The position numbers and the translations under genes were made by a program. The notes under the pieces are model-generated. The model searched no databases. It was not told the origin of the DNA and saw nothing but the letters and a program-made list of their open reading frames with translations. 64,000 bases of DNA from G963667675 sp964291545 (lineage in GTDB: Bacteria; Chloroflexota; Dehalococcoidia; Lucifugimonadales; UBA3495). The stretch's first letter is position 1; each line of letters starts with the position of its first letter. This document shows, in pieces, positions 7,954 to 18,093 of this stretch. The stretch spans positions 62,001 to 126,000 of the forward strand of contig OZ219860.1 in NCBI GenBank assembly GCA_964291545.2, written 5' to 3'.

Positions 7954-9813
7954 ATGGACGTTGTAAGTTCAATCGCCGCCCAGGCCGCCGGCCAAGCTGA
8001 GCCCCACCTGATCCGGGACTTCGCTATCATCATGGCCGTAGCCGGCGTGGCCTTGGTGTTGTGCCGGTTGGTCAAACTCCCCACGGTTCTCGGGTACCTG
8101 GCATGCGGCGCCCTCATCGGTCCCTCGGCGCTGGGGGCCGTGGAAAATCCGGAAACCATCAGATTGCTGGCAGACTTGGGTCTCGTGCTGCTTCTCTTCG
8201 GCATTGGTCTGGAGTTGGGGTGGAGGCGTATTCGGGAGGTGGGGGGCACCGTCATCTTCATCGGCTTGATCGAGATGGCGGTTATGTTCGCCCTGGGGTT
8301 CGAGATCGCAATTCTGCTCGGGTGGAGCGATATCAACGCGGTGTTCTTGGGCTCTGCCCTGTGCATCAGTAGCTCGGCGATATTGATGACCATGCTCCGG
8401 GAGTCCGAGCAGCTTCTGGAGACGCGCGGCCGGTTGATTGTCGGGATACTGGTGGTGGAAGACTTCGCCGCTGTCATCCTTCTGACTGTCCTCGCGGGCA
8501 TTGCCTCTGCTGAAGGCACCGATGTCCGGACTGTCGGAACGCTGTTGGTAGAGCTTGTCTCATTCGCGGTCCTCGCATTGGTTTTTGGTGCATTCCTCGC
8601 GGACAAGTTAGCCAATATCTTCGATCGGTTCGGGTCGGAAGAGACGCTGCTCATTGTGGGGTTGACTCTGTGTTTTGGGTTGGCTTTGACCGCGGAGCAA
8701 CTGGGCCTGTCGGGCGCTGCCGGGGCGTTCCTGATAGGCGCCGTCTTGGGAGATTCTCGGCACGCCGGGGACATGGAGCGGATTATGCGTCCCGTCCGGA
8801 CCATGTTCGCCGCTATATTCTTCGTATCTATTGGAATGCTCATCGACGTGTCTTTGATGGACGACTACATTGTCCCCACCTTGGTGATTACCGCGGTCTT
8901 CGTGCTCGGGAAGATAATCGCAGACACTATGGCCACCTTTCTCACTGGCCAAAGCGGGCGCGTTTCCCTGAGCGTGGGATTCGGGATGCCGCAGATGGGA
9001 GAGTTCTCGCTGGCCATGATTAAAACCGGAGCCGATGCTGGAGCTATAGGAGCGTTCATGTATCCGGTGGTTACGGGCGTAACTGCCATAACGGCGCTGA
9101 TCTATCCGCTGATATTCCGTTCCTCCGATGCCGTCTCACGGTTTGTGGTGCGCCGGTCCCCGCGGCTGTTGCAACGGTACGGTAGTGACATGGGAATTGC
9201 CCTGGCCACCCTCCGCAGCGCCTTCCAGTTCAACAGCGACAGGGCCAAGCAGATCCAGCGAAGCAGCCGCGCTATCCTGCTCGATCTCGGAATTATCGCA
9301 CTCTTTCTGGCGTTGGGCACCGGCAGTGTTCGCTTTACCACCCAGCTATCGGAAGTCCTTCATCTGAGCGAGAGCATGCTCGGCCTTATCATCGGAGGCG
9401 CGGTCTTGGCCCTGTGTATACCACCTGGAGTCGCCATGTGGCGCTCATTGCGCACCCTCGCCGACAGCTTGGTGGAATACAGGCTTCCCAGGTATTTTGG
9501 GGCAGCCGGCAGTTGGACCCAGAGCAATCTCCGGGCGGTCTTTCGGGATACGGCCCTGTTGCCGATTCTGGTTGTTCCGGGGGTCTGGAGTATCCCGTTG
9601 GTCTCTCGCCTGTTGGCCTTGGGCAGCTTCAGCGCTCCGTTGCCCATCATTATGGTGACGGGCATAGTAGCAGCTTTGGCAGTGGTCGCGTTTCGCATTT
9701 ACCGGGTCTTGAAAGTGATGTTTAGCCAAACATTCCTCGGGGAAGATGATCCCGCCGCCCAGGACCTTCCCAGCAGCGCCCAGGGCGGCGACGGCGACCA
9801 GACTACCGGGTGA
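7954..9813 (+). CDS. CPA2-family monovalent cation:proton antiporter (Kef-like)
   Basis: A 619-residue membrane protein. Residues 20-390 form the Na+/H+ exchanger domain of about 12 helices, with the family signature around VLLLFGIGLELGWRRIRE and the discontinuous-helix region GEFSLAMIKTGADAGAIG. After a cytoplasmic linker (residues 400-440) there are three or four further hydrophobic stretches up to residue 590, unlike KefB/C, which end in a TrkA-N NAD-binding domain. No TrkA-N or TrkA-C domain is visible. It probably exchanges K+ or Na+ for protons. The start ATG at 7954 has only a weak upstream AGAAG. Confidence 0.88.
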   Translation: MDVVSSIAAQAAGQAEPHLIRDFAIIMAVAGVALVLCRLVKLPTVLGYLACGALIGPSALGAVENPETIRLLADLGLVLLLFGIGLELGWRRIREVGGTVIFIGLIEMAVMFALGFEIAILLGWSDINAVFLGSALCISSSAILMTMLRESEQLLETRGRLIVGILVVEDFAAVILLTVLAGIASAEGTDVRTVGTLLVELVSFAVLALVFGAFLADKLANIFDRFGSEETLLIVGLTLCFGLALTAEQLGLSGAAGAFLIGAVLGDSRHAGDMERIMRPVRTMFAAIFFVSIGMLIDVSLMDDYIVPTLVITAVFVLGKIIADTMATFLTGQSGRVSLSVGFGMPQMGEFSLAMIKTGADAGAIGAFMYPVVTGVTAITALIYPLIFRSSDAVSRFVVRRSPRLLQRYGSDMGIALATLRSAFQFNSDRAKQIQRSSRAILLDLGIIALFLALGTGSVRFTTQLSEVLHLSESMLGLIIGGAVLALCIPPGVAMWRSLRTLADSLVEYRLPRYFGAAGSWTQSNLRAVFRDTALLPILVVPGVWSIPLVSRLLALGSFSAPLPIIMVTGIVAALAVVAFRIYRVLKVMFSQTFLGEDDPAAQDLPSSAQGGDGDQTTG

Positions 9814-10121
9814 ACTGCCAATGCAGCCGACCATGGATTGCTCCCAATAACCGCACTTCCTGGCATAGTTGCCGCGGTCCGGGAAAACCTCCGGCCGGGC
9901 GCGCCGTAATTCCCAGTGTCTGGGCAGGCAACCGTAATGAAGCAGGGGAGTACCGGCGTTGCATCCTCCCTTGCCCATCCTGCATAATCCGGGATGGTGA
10001 GAGTCGGCTGCGCTAAACTGCGCCTCTTGGCATTCGAGGCAAACGTCCCCCGGCCGGCGCACCGGCGGCTTGGCGGCGCTTCTAGCTGAGGCTGATACTC
10101 CGGCCATGAAAGAAGAGGCTT
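9814..10121. other. Intergenic region, no supported gene
   Basis: About 300 nt between the antiporter and the next gene. No tRNA, riboswitch or terminator could be recognised. On the minus strand an open frame spells a Cys-rich peptide (about 10040-9850, with C-x2-C and four further cysteines), but it runs on into the antisense of the antiporter, so it is not called as a gene. Confidence 0.4.
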
Positions 10122-10754
10122 ATGGGCATTAACGACGCATTCCCCAACGGTCTGAACATCAACGACGCCATCGATTTGCTGCAGCCGGTTGCAATTTTTG
10201 TCCTCGGCATGGCGGTCTACGCCTTTGCCGTCTTCAAGTTCTATCGCTTCGTGGCGTCTCGGGACATGTTCCAAATGGACTTGTCCAAATACGAGGAGTC
10301 GCGATATCGATGGGTGCGGGCATTCCTGCAAATCACCATGTACGTAGCCAAGTACATCATCCTGTTTCCCATCTTCGCCTTCCTCTGGTTCGCCGCTCTG
10401 ACGCTGATTCTGGCCTTCCTTTCCAAGGAACAGTCCTTCTCGGATATCCTGCGAATGGCTCTGGCCACGGTAACCGCCATTCGTATAGTGGCATACTACG
10501 ACGAAGACCTGTCCAGGGACGTGGCCAAGATTCTGCCCTTCGCGGTCCTGGCCATTTTCCTTATAGATCTGTCGTTCTTCAAGATTGGGGAGTCCTTGGA
10601 CGTCCTGAAAGAGGCCAAGGACCACACCGCATCGATCGTCTATTATCTGGGATTCCTTATCGCCGTCGAGTTCGCATTGCGGGTCATTTACGGAGTCTTG
10701 ACGTTTTTCCTCAGCCCCAAAAAACGTCGAAAGTCCGCCGGCTCCTCGGAGTAA
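10122..10754 (+). CDS. Hypothetical four-helix membrane protein
   Basis: A 210-residue protein with four hydrophobic segments (about residues 20-40, 75-110, 120-155 and 165-195) separated by charged loops. The ATG at 10122 follows GAAGAGG at a good distance. I do not recognise a named family. The last residues (SPKKRRKSAGSSE) form a basic cytoplasmic tail. It may be co-oriented with the antiporter but lies 308 nt away, so an operon is doubtful. Confidence 0.6.
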   Translation: MGINDAFPNGLNINDAIDLLQPVAIFVLGMAVYAFAVFKFYRFVASRDMFQMDLSKYEESRYRWVRAFLQITMYVAKYIILFPIFAFLWFAALTLILAFLSKEQSFSDILRMALATVTAIRIVAYYDEDLSRDVAKILPFAVLAIFLIDLSFFKIGESLDVLKEAKDHTASIVYYLGFLIAVEFALRVIYGVLTFFLSPKKRRKSAGSSE

Positions 10755-10876
10755 AGTATAAGCGCCTCGTCAGTGTTGGGCCCCGCCAAGGGTTGGACAT
10801 CGCCCCGCGGCATCCTGACATCATGCTACGAGCCGAGCCGTTGCTCCCCGTCCACCCGTTGGGACGTGGATGCGCT

Positions 10877-13800
10877 CTAGTCCGGCGAATCATCGCTCCC
10901 GCGGCCGTTCCGGTGGAACGCGTATGCCCCCGCCGCGGCCGCAGCCGGAACTACAAGACTGATAATCAGCCACACCCATACCCCGTTGGCGCCGGGTTCC
11001 TCCGGCTCTCCAACCTGCGTCGGCCTGGAACCGACCGTAGCGACAGGCGCTTTACCGGCCGTAAAGCCCTGAGGTGGCTTGAACTGTGGAGTGAGCTTCG
11101 GCGTGGGCGTGGGGATTTTGGTGACCGTTGGGTGTGCAGCCGGCGCTGAACTGGGTGTGGGCGCTGCCGTAGGCATAAGCGCAGGAGTGGTCAACTGAGT
11201 TGGAGTGGGCGTACGAGGAGAAGTCGATGAGGGAACAAGTGTGGGAATCTCCGACGCCTCCTCGTCAGGGCCGGTGGAAAGGCCGGGCTGGTCGTCGAGG
11301 CCAGTGGGACCGGCGGGAGCGCCTGCATCGTCTTCGTGGCCGCTGTCTTGGCCCGTGACTGTGGTCGAGCGTCCGTCGAATGCACCTGAAATTCCGATCA
11401 CGGCAGGCGATGGCGCTCCTCCAGGGGTGACTCCGTTAAGGGACCGGATCTCGAAGTAGTACAGTGTTCCTCCTTCCAGGCTGGCCACAGTGAGGTTTGT
11501 TTCCTGCCCGGCATCGGTCCATGCGGCCGACGCTAGTCCGAAGCTGAACTTGGCATAACGGTACTGGTAGCCGGCGATGGTGGCCGGGTCTATGCTGTTA
11601 AGGACTCCCGTGTCGGATGGAGCTGTCCAAGACAGGTCGACCTCGCCTTCGCCGTCGCCCGTCTCGGCAGAGAGACTTGCGGGAGCCCCGGCGGACTCAT
11701 CGTCGTCGGTTATTGTCCCCGTAGCCGTTTCATCTATCAGGATCGCGATTCCCGGCGAGGCCGTGATGACTACAGTGAATGTCTCGTTGCCCTCTTCTAT
11801 GGCATCCTGGGCCGTCGAGACAACAAAGGCCTTACTGGTCTCCGAATCTGTGAAGGTCAGAGCACCAGAGGCGGTTCCGCCCAGGTCGACAGTAGAAGCC
11901 GTGTCCGACTCGTCAAAGGACACTCTCCAGTCCAGAGTGACTGCGCCCGCGCCCGTCTTGCTGACGATGAAGGAAAGCTCGCTGCCCTCGGCGCCGGTGG
12001 CGTCGGCGATGGAGACGCTGGGCAACGCCTGGGCAATCGCGTCAGCCTCGTTGGATGCTGCCCCTTCTGGAGTGACGCCGTTCATGGCGCGCACCTGGAA
12101 GTAGTACCTGGTTCCTCCCTTCAGGCCGGTCACGGTGAGGTTTGTTCCAGACTCCGCATCGGCCCAAGCTGCCGACGCCAGTCCTGCACTGGACTCGGCC
12201 TGACGGTATTGGTAGCCGGTAATGATGGCCGGGTTTGTACCGTTAAGGGCTCCCGTGTCAGACGGAGCCGTCCAAGACAGGTCAATCTCACCGTCTCCGG
12301 CGCCGGTATAGGCAATCAGATCGCTGGGAGTGCCTACGGACTCATCGTCGTCGGTGATGGTGCCGGTGGCGGTGCCGTCTATTAACTCCGCCGTACCCGC
12401 GGTGACTGTCAGGGACACGGTGAATGACTCGTCGTCCTCGTCAATAACGTCCTGGACAAGGGCTACGGTGAAGATCTTGCTAGTCTCCGACGCAGTGAAG
12501 GCCAGCCATCCTGACGTAGTTGCTGCTAAGTCCCCGGTCGTGGCGGTGTCCGACTCTTCAAAATACGCGGTCCAGTACAGCGTCACCGGTCCCTCGCCCG
12601 CTTTGCTGACTGCGAAGATTGCAATGCCGCCCTCGCTGCCCGAAGTGTCTGAGATGGAGATGGATGGGCCGGTACGGGTTACGATGATGGTGTAAGTTCT
12701 CTTCGGCCCGTCCTCGGCAGTGACGATAACTTTGATGGTATTGGCGCCTACCCTTAGGGGGATAGGCCCGCTGGGAGACCCGCTGGTCACAGGTGTGCCG
12801 TTGACAGCTACGGTCGCACTCTTGTCCGCAGCCGTTGGAGTCACGGTCAGGTAGGCCACGTTGTTGGCTACGGTCACCGTGTATGCCGTCTCCCTTGTCG
12901 TAAATCCCGGCGACAGCGTCCCCAGCGAAGTCTCCAATCCGGAGAGGTTGGCGTTGGATGAGATGGCCTTGGCGATTGCGCTCGCCTGGTTGGAGGCGGC
13001 TCCCTCAGGAGTGACTCCGTTGATAGCCCGAGCTTGGAAGTAGTAGGTGGCCCCGCCCGTAAGGCCAGTGACGGCGCGGTTGGTGACCGTGCCCGCATAT
13101 TGCCACGCGGCAGAATCCAGCCCTGCGCTGGATTCTGCCTGACGATACTGGTAGCCAGTGATGGCGGCCGGGTCATCTCCGTTCAAAACACCGGTGTCCG
13201 ATGGGGCAGTCCACGAAAGAACAATCTCGCCCTCGCTGCTACCGGTAGAGGCAATCAGGTTCGTGGGCTTGCCTGCAGACCCATCGTCGTCGGTAATGGT
13301 CCCGGTGGCCGTGCCTCTAGCAAGGTTTGCTGTGCCCGAATTGACGGTCAAGGTCACGGTGAATGTCTCGTCGTCTTCGTCGATCACGTCCTGGACAGAG
13401 TCTACGGTGAATGACTTGCTGGTCTCCGAAAAAGCAAAAGACACCGATCCCGACGTAGTTGTGGCTAGGTCGTCGGTCGTGGCACTGTCTGACTCGCCAA
13501 AAGAAGCACTCCAGTTCAGCGTGACCGCACCTGTCCCCGTCTTGGTAACAGTGAAAGACACGCTACTGCCCTCTAAGCCCTGAGAGTCGTGGATGGATAT
13601 TGACGGCCCGGCGCGCGTTACGGTGATAAGGTACTTTTTCTCCTTCACATTCTCGGCGGTGACGATAATTTCGATAACATTGACTCCCACTTTGAGAGCG
13701 ACTGGCCCGCTGGTTGCTCCGCTGTCTACCGCCGCACCGTTCACTGCGATGGTCGCGTTGCTGTCCGCCGCAGTTGCAGTCACGGTCAGGTAATCCACAC

Positions 13801-16627
13801 TGTTGGCGACTGCGGCCGTGTACACGGTCTCCGACGCGGCGAAATCGGGCGACAGGGTTCCTTGGGAAATTGCCAGAGCGGAGAGGTCGGCGTTGGAGGA
13901 AAGGGCCTGGGTCGACGCCTTGGCCTCCACACCGTTGCTGCTACGCGCCGGCTCGCCATTCAATAGCACGCCCACTCGGTAGGCGTGTGTGAAGCCCGCA
14001 GCCAGGCCCGTGTCCAAGTAAGTTACGCCAGACTGTGCTGGGCCTATGGGCACTTCGTCTCGGTAGACCTGGTAGGTGACGGCGGGCGTGCCCGGATAGT
14101 CTGCCGGCGCCGGTGCCGCCCATCTCAGGGCCGCTGACGTAATGCCCGCCTTGACGGTAAACGCAGGCCGGCTGCGGAGCTGGCTGCCGAACTCCTGCCA
14201 GGTCGCCGCTGTGCCCCCATCCAGACCGTCCAATTTCAACGCCGGGTACTGGGAGCTTGTGCCGAAGTCCCACGGGTCGTCGCCGGTACTGTCTCCGTCC
14301 AAGTCCACGTTCCACTCTGCGTAGATATTGCCGGCCGGCGTCCCGTAGCCCGTCGGAGCCTGCAACTCAGCGGTGGTCTTGCCCTGCGTAGGGTGTGTCT
14401 GCCCCGAAGTATCGGTGTCGAAGTAACTGAGAGTCGCCGGGCGTTGTTGGTCGTTTCCGACCAGGCCGCCCACATTGCTGCCGCCGCTGACGGCTCCAGT
14501 GGCGTAGCTAGCTCTTACCTCGCCGTTGGAGTACCCGATCAAGCCGCCCACGTCGCTGCCTCCGCTCACCGCTCCCGTCGCATAACTTGCAACCACCAAC
14601 GCCGAGGGAATGCTTCGCCAATGCAGGTTGCCCACCAGTCCGCCGACGCGCTTCAGGTTACTGTTCACCCTGCCGGTGGCGTAGCTCCGCCGCACCACGC
14701 CCTTCACGCCGTCCGCGCTCCCAATTACCTGTAACTCGCCTACCAATCCGCCTACAGCTCTACGGTCGTCAGTACCCATCGCTGTCACGTTGGCCGACGA
14801 TCTGCTATTCTCTATGACTGAGTTTTGCCCATAACCGACCAATCCCCCTATCCGTCCGCGGCTCCCGGCTACCGCGCCCGCCGCAGACGCGCCCCTTACG
14901 GTGGCTTCCTCCAGCCGGCCCACCAGCCCTCCCACGTATTGCTCCCCGGTCACGCAAAGGCCGGCCAAGGCCACGTTGCTGATTTCCGAACCTTCGGTTG
15001 CTACTCCGAACAGTCCCACGTTTGTAGTCCCGCTCCGGTAGATGAATAGATTGTTGATGCTCCATCCGTTGCCCTCGAAGACAGCCGCAAATCCGGCGTT
15101 CAGTATCCCGATTGGGTGCCACCCCGCTCCGTCGTTCCAGTAAGTGTCGTCGGCGTCCGCCTTTCCGTCGCCGTCCGTGTCCAAGTCCAGGTCCGCCATC
15201 AGTTCGTAGCCCGTGCACTCCGCGCCCTCACGGCACACGCTGCCGCCCGGCGTCAACGGAAAGGCAGCTGCGTACAGGGCTGCTTCGTCCACATCGCCGG
15301 TGCTTACGTCGTCCTCGACCGACCCGTCCCCGTCCAGGTCGTAACGGACCGCGTTAAGTTGCTCTACAGTGGTGATCTCGATGAGACCGTCGCCGTCGGA
15401 GTCGTGGTTGCTCAACGCCGTCCCCCGCGAAACCGCCGGCCCGGAGGGGTTGGCTTTGCAGGAAAGCGCCTTAGCCTTCGCGCTGGCCTCGCTGGAAACG
15501 TCACCTTCGGGAGTGACGCCGTTGAGGGCGCGCACTTGAAAGTAGTAGGTAGTTCCGCCGGTGAGCCCGGTTACGGTGAACGTCGTTGCCGTCCCCGCAT
15601 CGGTCCATGTGGCCGGCTCCAGCCCTGCGCTCGACTCCGCCCCCCGGTACTGGTAGCTGGTGACGGCGGCAGGGTTCGTACCGTTAAAGGCCCCAGTGTC
15701 GGACGGAGGTGTCCAAGAAAGGTCAATCTCCCCCCAGTTGGTCCCCGCCGCCGCCGTCAAGCTGGTGGGAGCGCCGGCGGACTCATCGTCGTCGGCTATG
15801 GTTCCGGTAGCCGTTCCATCCGTTAAGTCCGCTATGCCTGAGGCAACGGTCAGGGTTACGGTGAAAGTCTCATTGTCTTCGTCGATGGCGTCCTGAGCCG
15901 TCGCTACGGAAAAAGTATTGCCGGTCTCAGACTCGGTGAAGGCCACCGTGCCTGAGGCCGTCGAGCCCAGGTCGCCGGTTGTCGCCGTGTCGGAGTCTTC
16001 TACGGACACGGTCCAGCCTAACGCGGCTGCCCCCGTTCCTGTCTTGGTAACGGAAAAGGACACGTTGCCGCCCTCGGTGCCGTCGGCGTCGGCGATGGAG
16101 ATTGCCGGGCCGGAGCGGGTAACGGTGATGGAGTATGTTTTCTTCGTCCCGTCCTCGGCGGTGACGACGATGTCAAAGTCATTGTCACCGATGTTGAGGG
16201 CAATCGCCCCGCTGGCCGAGCCGCTGGTCACCGCCGCATCGTTCACCGCGATGGTAGCGTTGCCGTCAGCCGTCGTTGGCGTGACGGTTAAAGCCCCCGC
16301 GTCATTGGCTACGGTGGCCGTATACGCTGTCCCCGCCGCGGTGAAATCAGGGTACAGCGTGCCTTGGGAAATCGACAGGGCGGAGAGGTCGGCGTTGGAA
16401 GATAGAGCCTTGGCCTCTGCGCTGGCCTCCTGGGATGCTGCGCCCTCGGGAGTAACCCCGTTGAGGGTCCGCACTTGGAAGTAGTACGTCCTTCCGCCGG
16501 TGAGGCCGGTTACGGTGAAGGCGGTTGTCGTTCCGGCGCTGCTCCACGTAGCGGACGCTAACCCTGCGCTGGACTTGGCTTGGCGATACTCATAACCGGT
16601 GATGGCGGCGGGATCTATTGTCCTACA
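10877..16627 (-). pseudogene. Giant surface protein of Fn3, Calx-beta, cadherin-like and GLUG repeats, 5'-truncated
   Basis: An open frame of about 1,900 residues whose first possible start is a GTG at 16474, inside an Fn3 domain. Going upstream, the Fn3 sequence stays open to 16618, then breaks at an unrelated gene end, with a stop at 16628-16630. Domains in order are roughly Fn3 (partial), cadherin-like (20-115), Calx-beta (120-230), Fn3 (235-335), a Ca-binding DSDGDG/LDTDGDG stretch with GLUG repeats (345-760), Fn3 (770-870), cadherin-like and Calx-beta (880-1085), Fn3, cadherin-like, Calx-beta, Fn3, Calx-beta and Fn3 (to 1700). A Pro-Thr linker and a C-terminal membrane helix (GVWVWLIISLVVPAAAAAGA) with a basic tail complete it. 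It looks like a membrane-anchored extracellular adhesin. With no signal peptide it should not be exported, so it is either a broken gene or an assembly chimera between repeats. Confidence 0.75.
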
Positions 16628-16940
16628 TCACTAACGCAACAGCCACTATAGCGGCAAAAACCGTGGCGGCCATCACTGCTATGCGGCGAACCTCCGGGCC
16701 CGCGTAGCCGGTGGAGGGCGTTACCCGCCCTCGAACGGTTGCAGTTTGAACCTGCGATGAAGAGACGTCAAGCTCGGTATGCGCTGATTCCGTCGGTTGC
16801 TCGCTTGCATTGTTAATTCGAACCTCATCGTTCGCGGGACGTGAAACAACGGGTACGCCGCCAGATTCACGGCGCGCCTTTTTCCTCCGACGATTCAGTT
16901 GCGCCTGCCGCGCTGCCACCCTCCTGGCCTTGCCTGCCAC
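16623..16940 (-). CDS. Small basic protein with C-terminal membrane helix
   Basis: About 105 residues. The N-terminus is strongly basic (VAGKARRVAARQAQLNRRRKKARR), the middle is polar, and the last 20 residues (RRIAVMAATVFAAIVAVALV) form one membrane helix, so it is a tail-anchored or single-pass protein. The GTG at 16940 is chosen because an ideal AGGAGGT lies seven bases upstream. The longer ATG start at 16988 would overlap the previous gene by 43 nt. Its stop codon falls exactly at the breakpoint of the repeat protein downstream. No family recognised. Confidence 0.6.
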   Translation of the reverse strand: MAGKARRVAARQAQLNRRRKKARRESGGVPVVSRPANDEVRINNASEQPTESAHTELDVSSSQVQTATVRGRVTPSTGYAGPEVRRIAVMAATVFAAIVAVALVM

Positions 16941-16945
16941 GTAGC

Positions 16946-17125
16946 CTACCTCCTGCCTCTTCGACCTGTCATAGCCCTTCGAGAACACTGCTGGCTACAG
17001 AATCGACTGGTAACCGTGTAGCTGTTCTTCCGTGGATGGTACTTGCGCCCGCAGGTATCGCAAGTCTTGACGATTCTTATATCGCGGTTTTTGGGATCGT
17101 CGGCCCCTAGAATGTCTTCCGCCAT
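16946..17125 (-). CDS. Small zinc-ribbon-like protein
   Basis: A 59-residue protein with the pattern CDTCGRKY...RFCSQQC, that is C-x2-C and C-x3-C separated by about 17 residues, which should bind one zinc ion. The tail is Arg-rich (RRAMTGRRGRR). GAGGAG lies six bases before the ATG at 17125. It follows the restriction endonuclease gene by 56 nt in the same direction and overlaps the ribosome-binding site of the next small gene, so the two are probably co-transcribed with the restriction-modification cassette. Function unknown. Confidence 0.65.
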   Translation of the reverse strand: MAEDILGADDPKNRDIRIVKTCDTCGRKYHPRKNSYTVTSRFCSQQCSRRAMTGRRGRR

Positions 17126-17181
17126 TATCAACTCCTCTCCCTGGATTGGATAGGTTCAGGCATGCGGCGACCTGGCCGTTT

Positions 17182-18093
17182 CTAATCCTGCACGGAGAAG
17201 TCCATCAAGTAGGTTTCGTCGTCCAGCTTGGTGAATTCGACGCTAGTGCGACCATAAGCGTCAAGGTCTTGCCGCGTGACAAAGCTTCCCAACGGAACTC
17301 CGATCCTGCGCCGAAAGTACTGACCCAAGATATGGTTCCCGTCAGGAGTTTCTATTGCCTTATCGCCGTCTTGGGCAACAACTGCCATGAGGGGCAGACC
17401 GTCGTCAGTCAAAACGGTAAACTGAGTGCCTCGGCTAGGGAAAAACTTCTGCAACGCTATCTTCCTGGGGACAGACAAATAGGCCTGGTCGCGTTGCCTT
17501 CCAGCCCGCTGTCCCCAATTTAGACCGGATCGAGCCGGAACCAGGCCATTACTTGTAAGGAGTGACACTGTTACTCTGTCCCGGTCCGGGATTGCCTGCT
17601 TGGGCGAAAACATGGCGATATGCTGATCAACATCAGCATGGTCGATCTCCAATGAGCCCCGTAACGCTTCTTCAAAAAAGGCATCCGCCAACCCAGGATC
17701 CGTTTCCGCCATCGCTTCCTGCCGCTGGTCGGGTGCTATAAAGCCCTTCTGAGTATAGTTGGCGCTTCCGATAAAGGCTTTCGTCGGAGTTCCGTCCGAC
17801 GACCAGACATAGACCTTAGCATGTATCGCCGGTCTATCGATGCGATAGTTGCATTGGAAGCGCCCGCCTTGTTGCAGTTGCCTGAACATCGAATTGTCGA
17901 TAAGTGATACGCCGTCGGCCTTAGCCATGCCGTAGACCAACTGAACTTTGACACCTCTGTTCAAAATTTCTTCGTCGTTCAGGTGCCGATGCGCCATTGA
18001 AGCGCTGGCATAACCGCTGACGATCTTCAATTCGTTCGCACCAGCCATGGCGGGGGCCAGCAAAACGTCCCTATACAGATGTTCGCTAAACAT
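17182..18093 (-). CDS. Type II restriction endonuclease, NgoFVII/PLD-type
   Basis: About 303 residues. The segment IHAKVYVW followed by FIGSANYTQKGF is the H-x-K...N phospholipase-D-type nuclease motif, and the overall layout matches the NgoFVII restriction endonuclease family, whose members cut DNA without metal. The first 180 residues carry the nuclease and the rest (DRVTVSLLTSNGLVPARSGLNW onward) is probably the B3-like DNA-recognition domain. The ATG at 18093 is chosen because GAGGA lies eight bases upstream; it overlaps the end of the methyltransferase gene by eight bases. Recognition sequence unknown. Confidence 0.85.
   Translation of the reverse strand: MFSEHLYRDVLLAPAMAGANELKIVSGYASASMAHRHLNDEEILNRGVKVQLVYGMAKADGVSLIDNSMFRQLQQGGRFQCNYRIDRPAIHAKVYVWSSDGTPTKAFIGSANYTQKGFIAPDQRQEAMAETDPGLADAFFEEALRGSLEIDHADVDQHIAMFSPKQAIPDRDRVTVSLLTSNGLVPARSGLNWGQRAGRQRDQAYLSVPRKIALQKFFPSRGTQFTVLTDDGLPLMAVVAQDGDKAIETPDGNHILGQYFRRRIGVPLGSFVTRQDLDAYGRTSVEFTKLDDETYLMDFSVQD

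Noticed and set aside
9445..10107. A 220-residue minus-strand frame beginning in the gap after the antiporter
   Set aside because: Two thirds of it is antisense to a conserved membrane-protein gene; only the part in the gap looks interesting and is reported as a weak observation.
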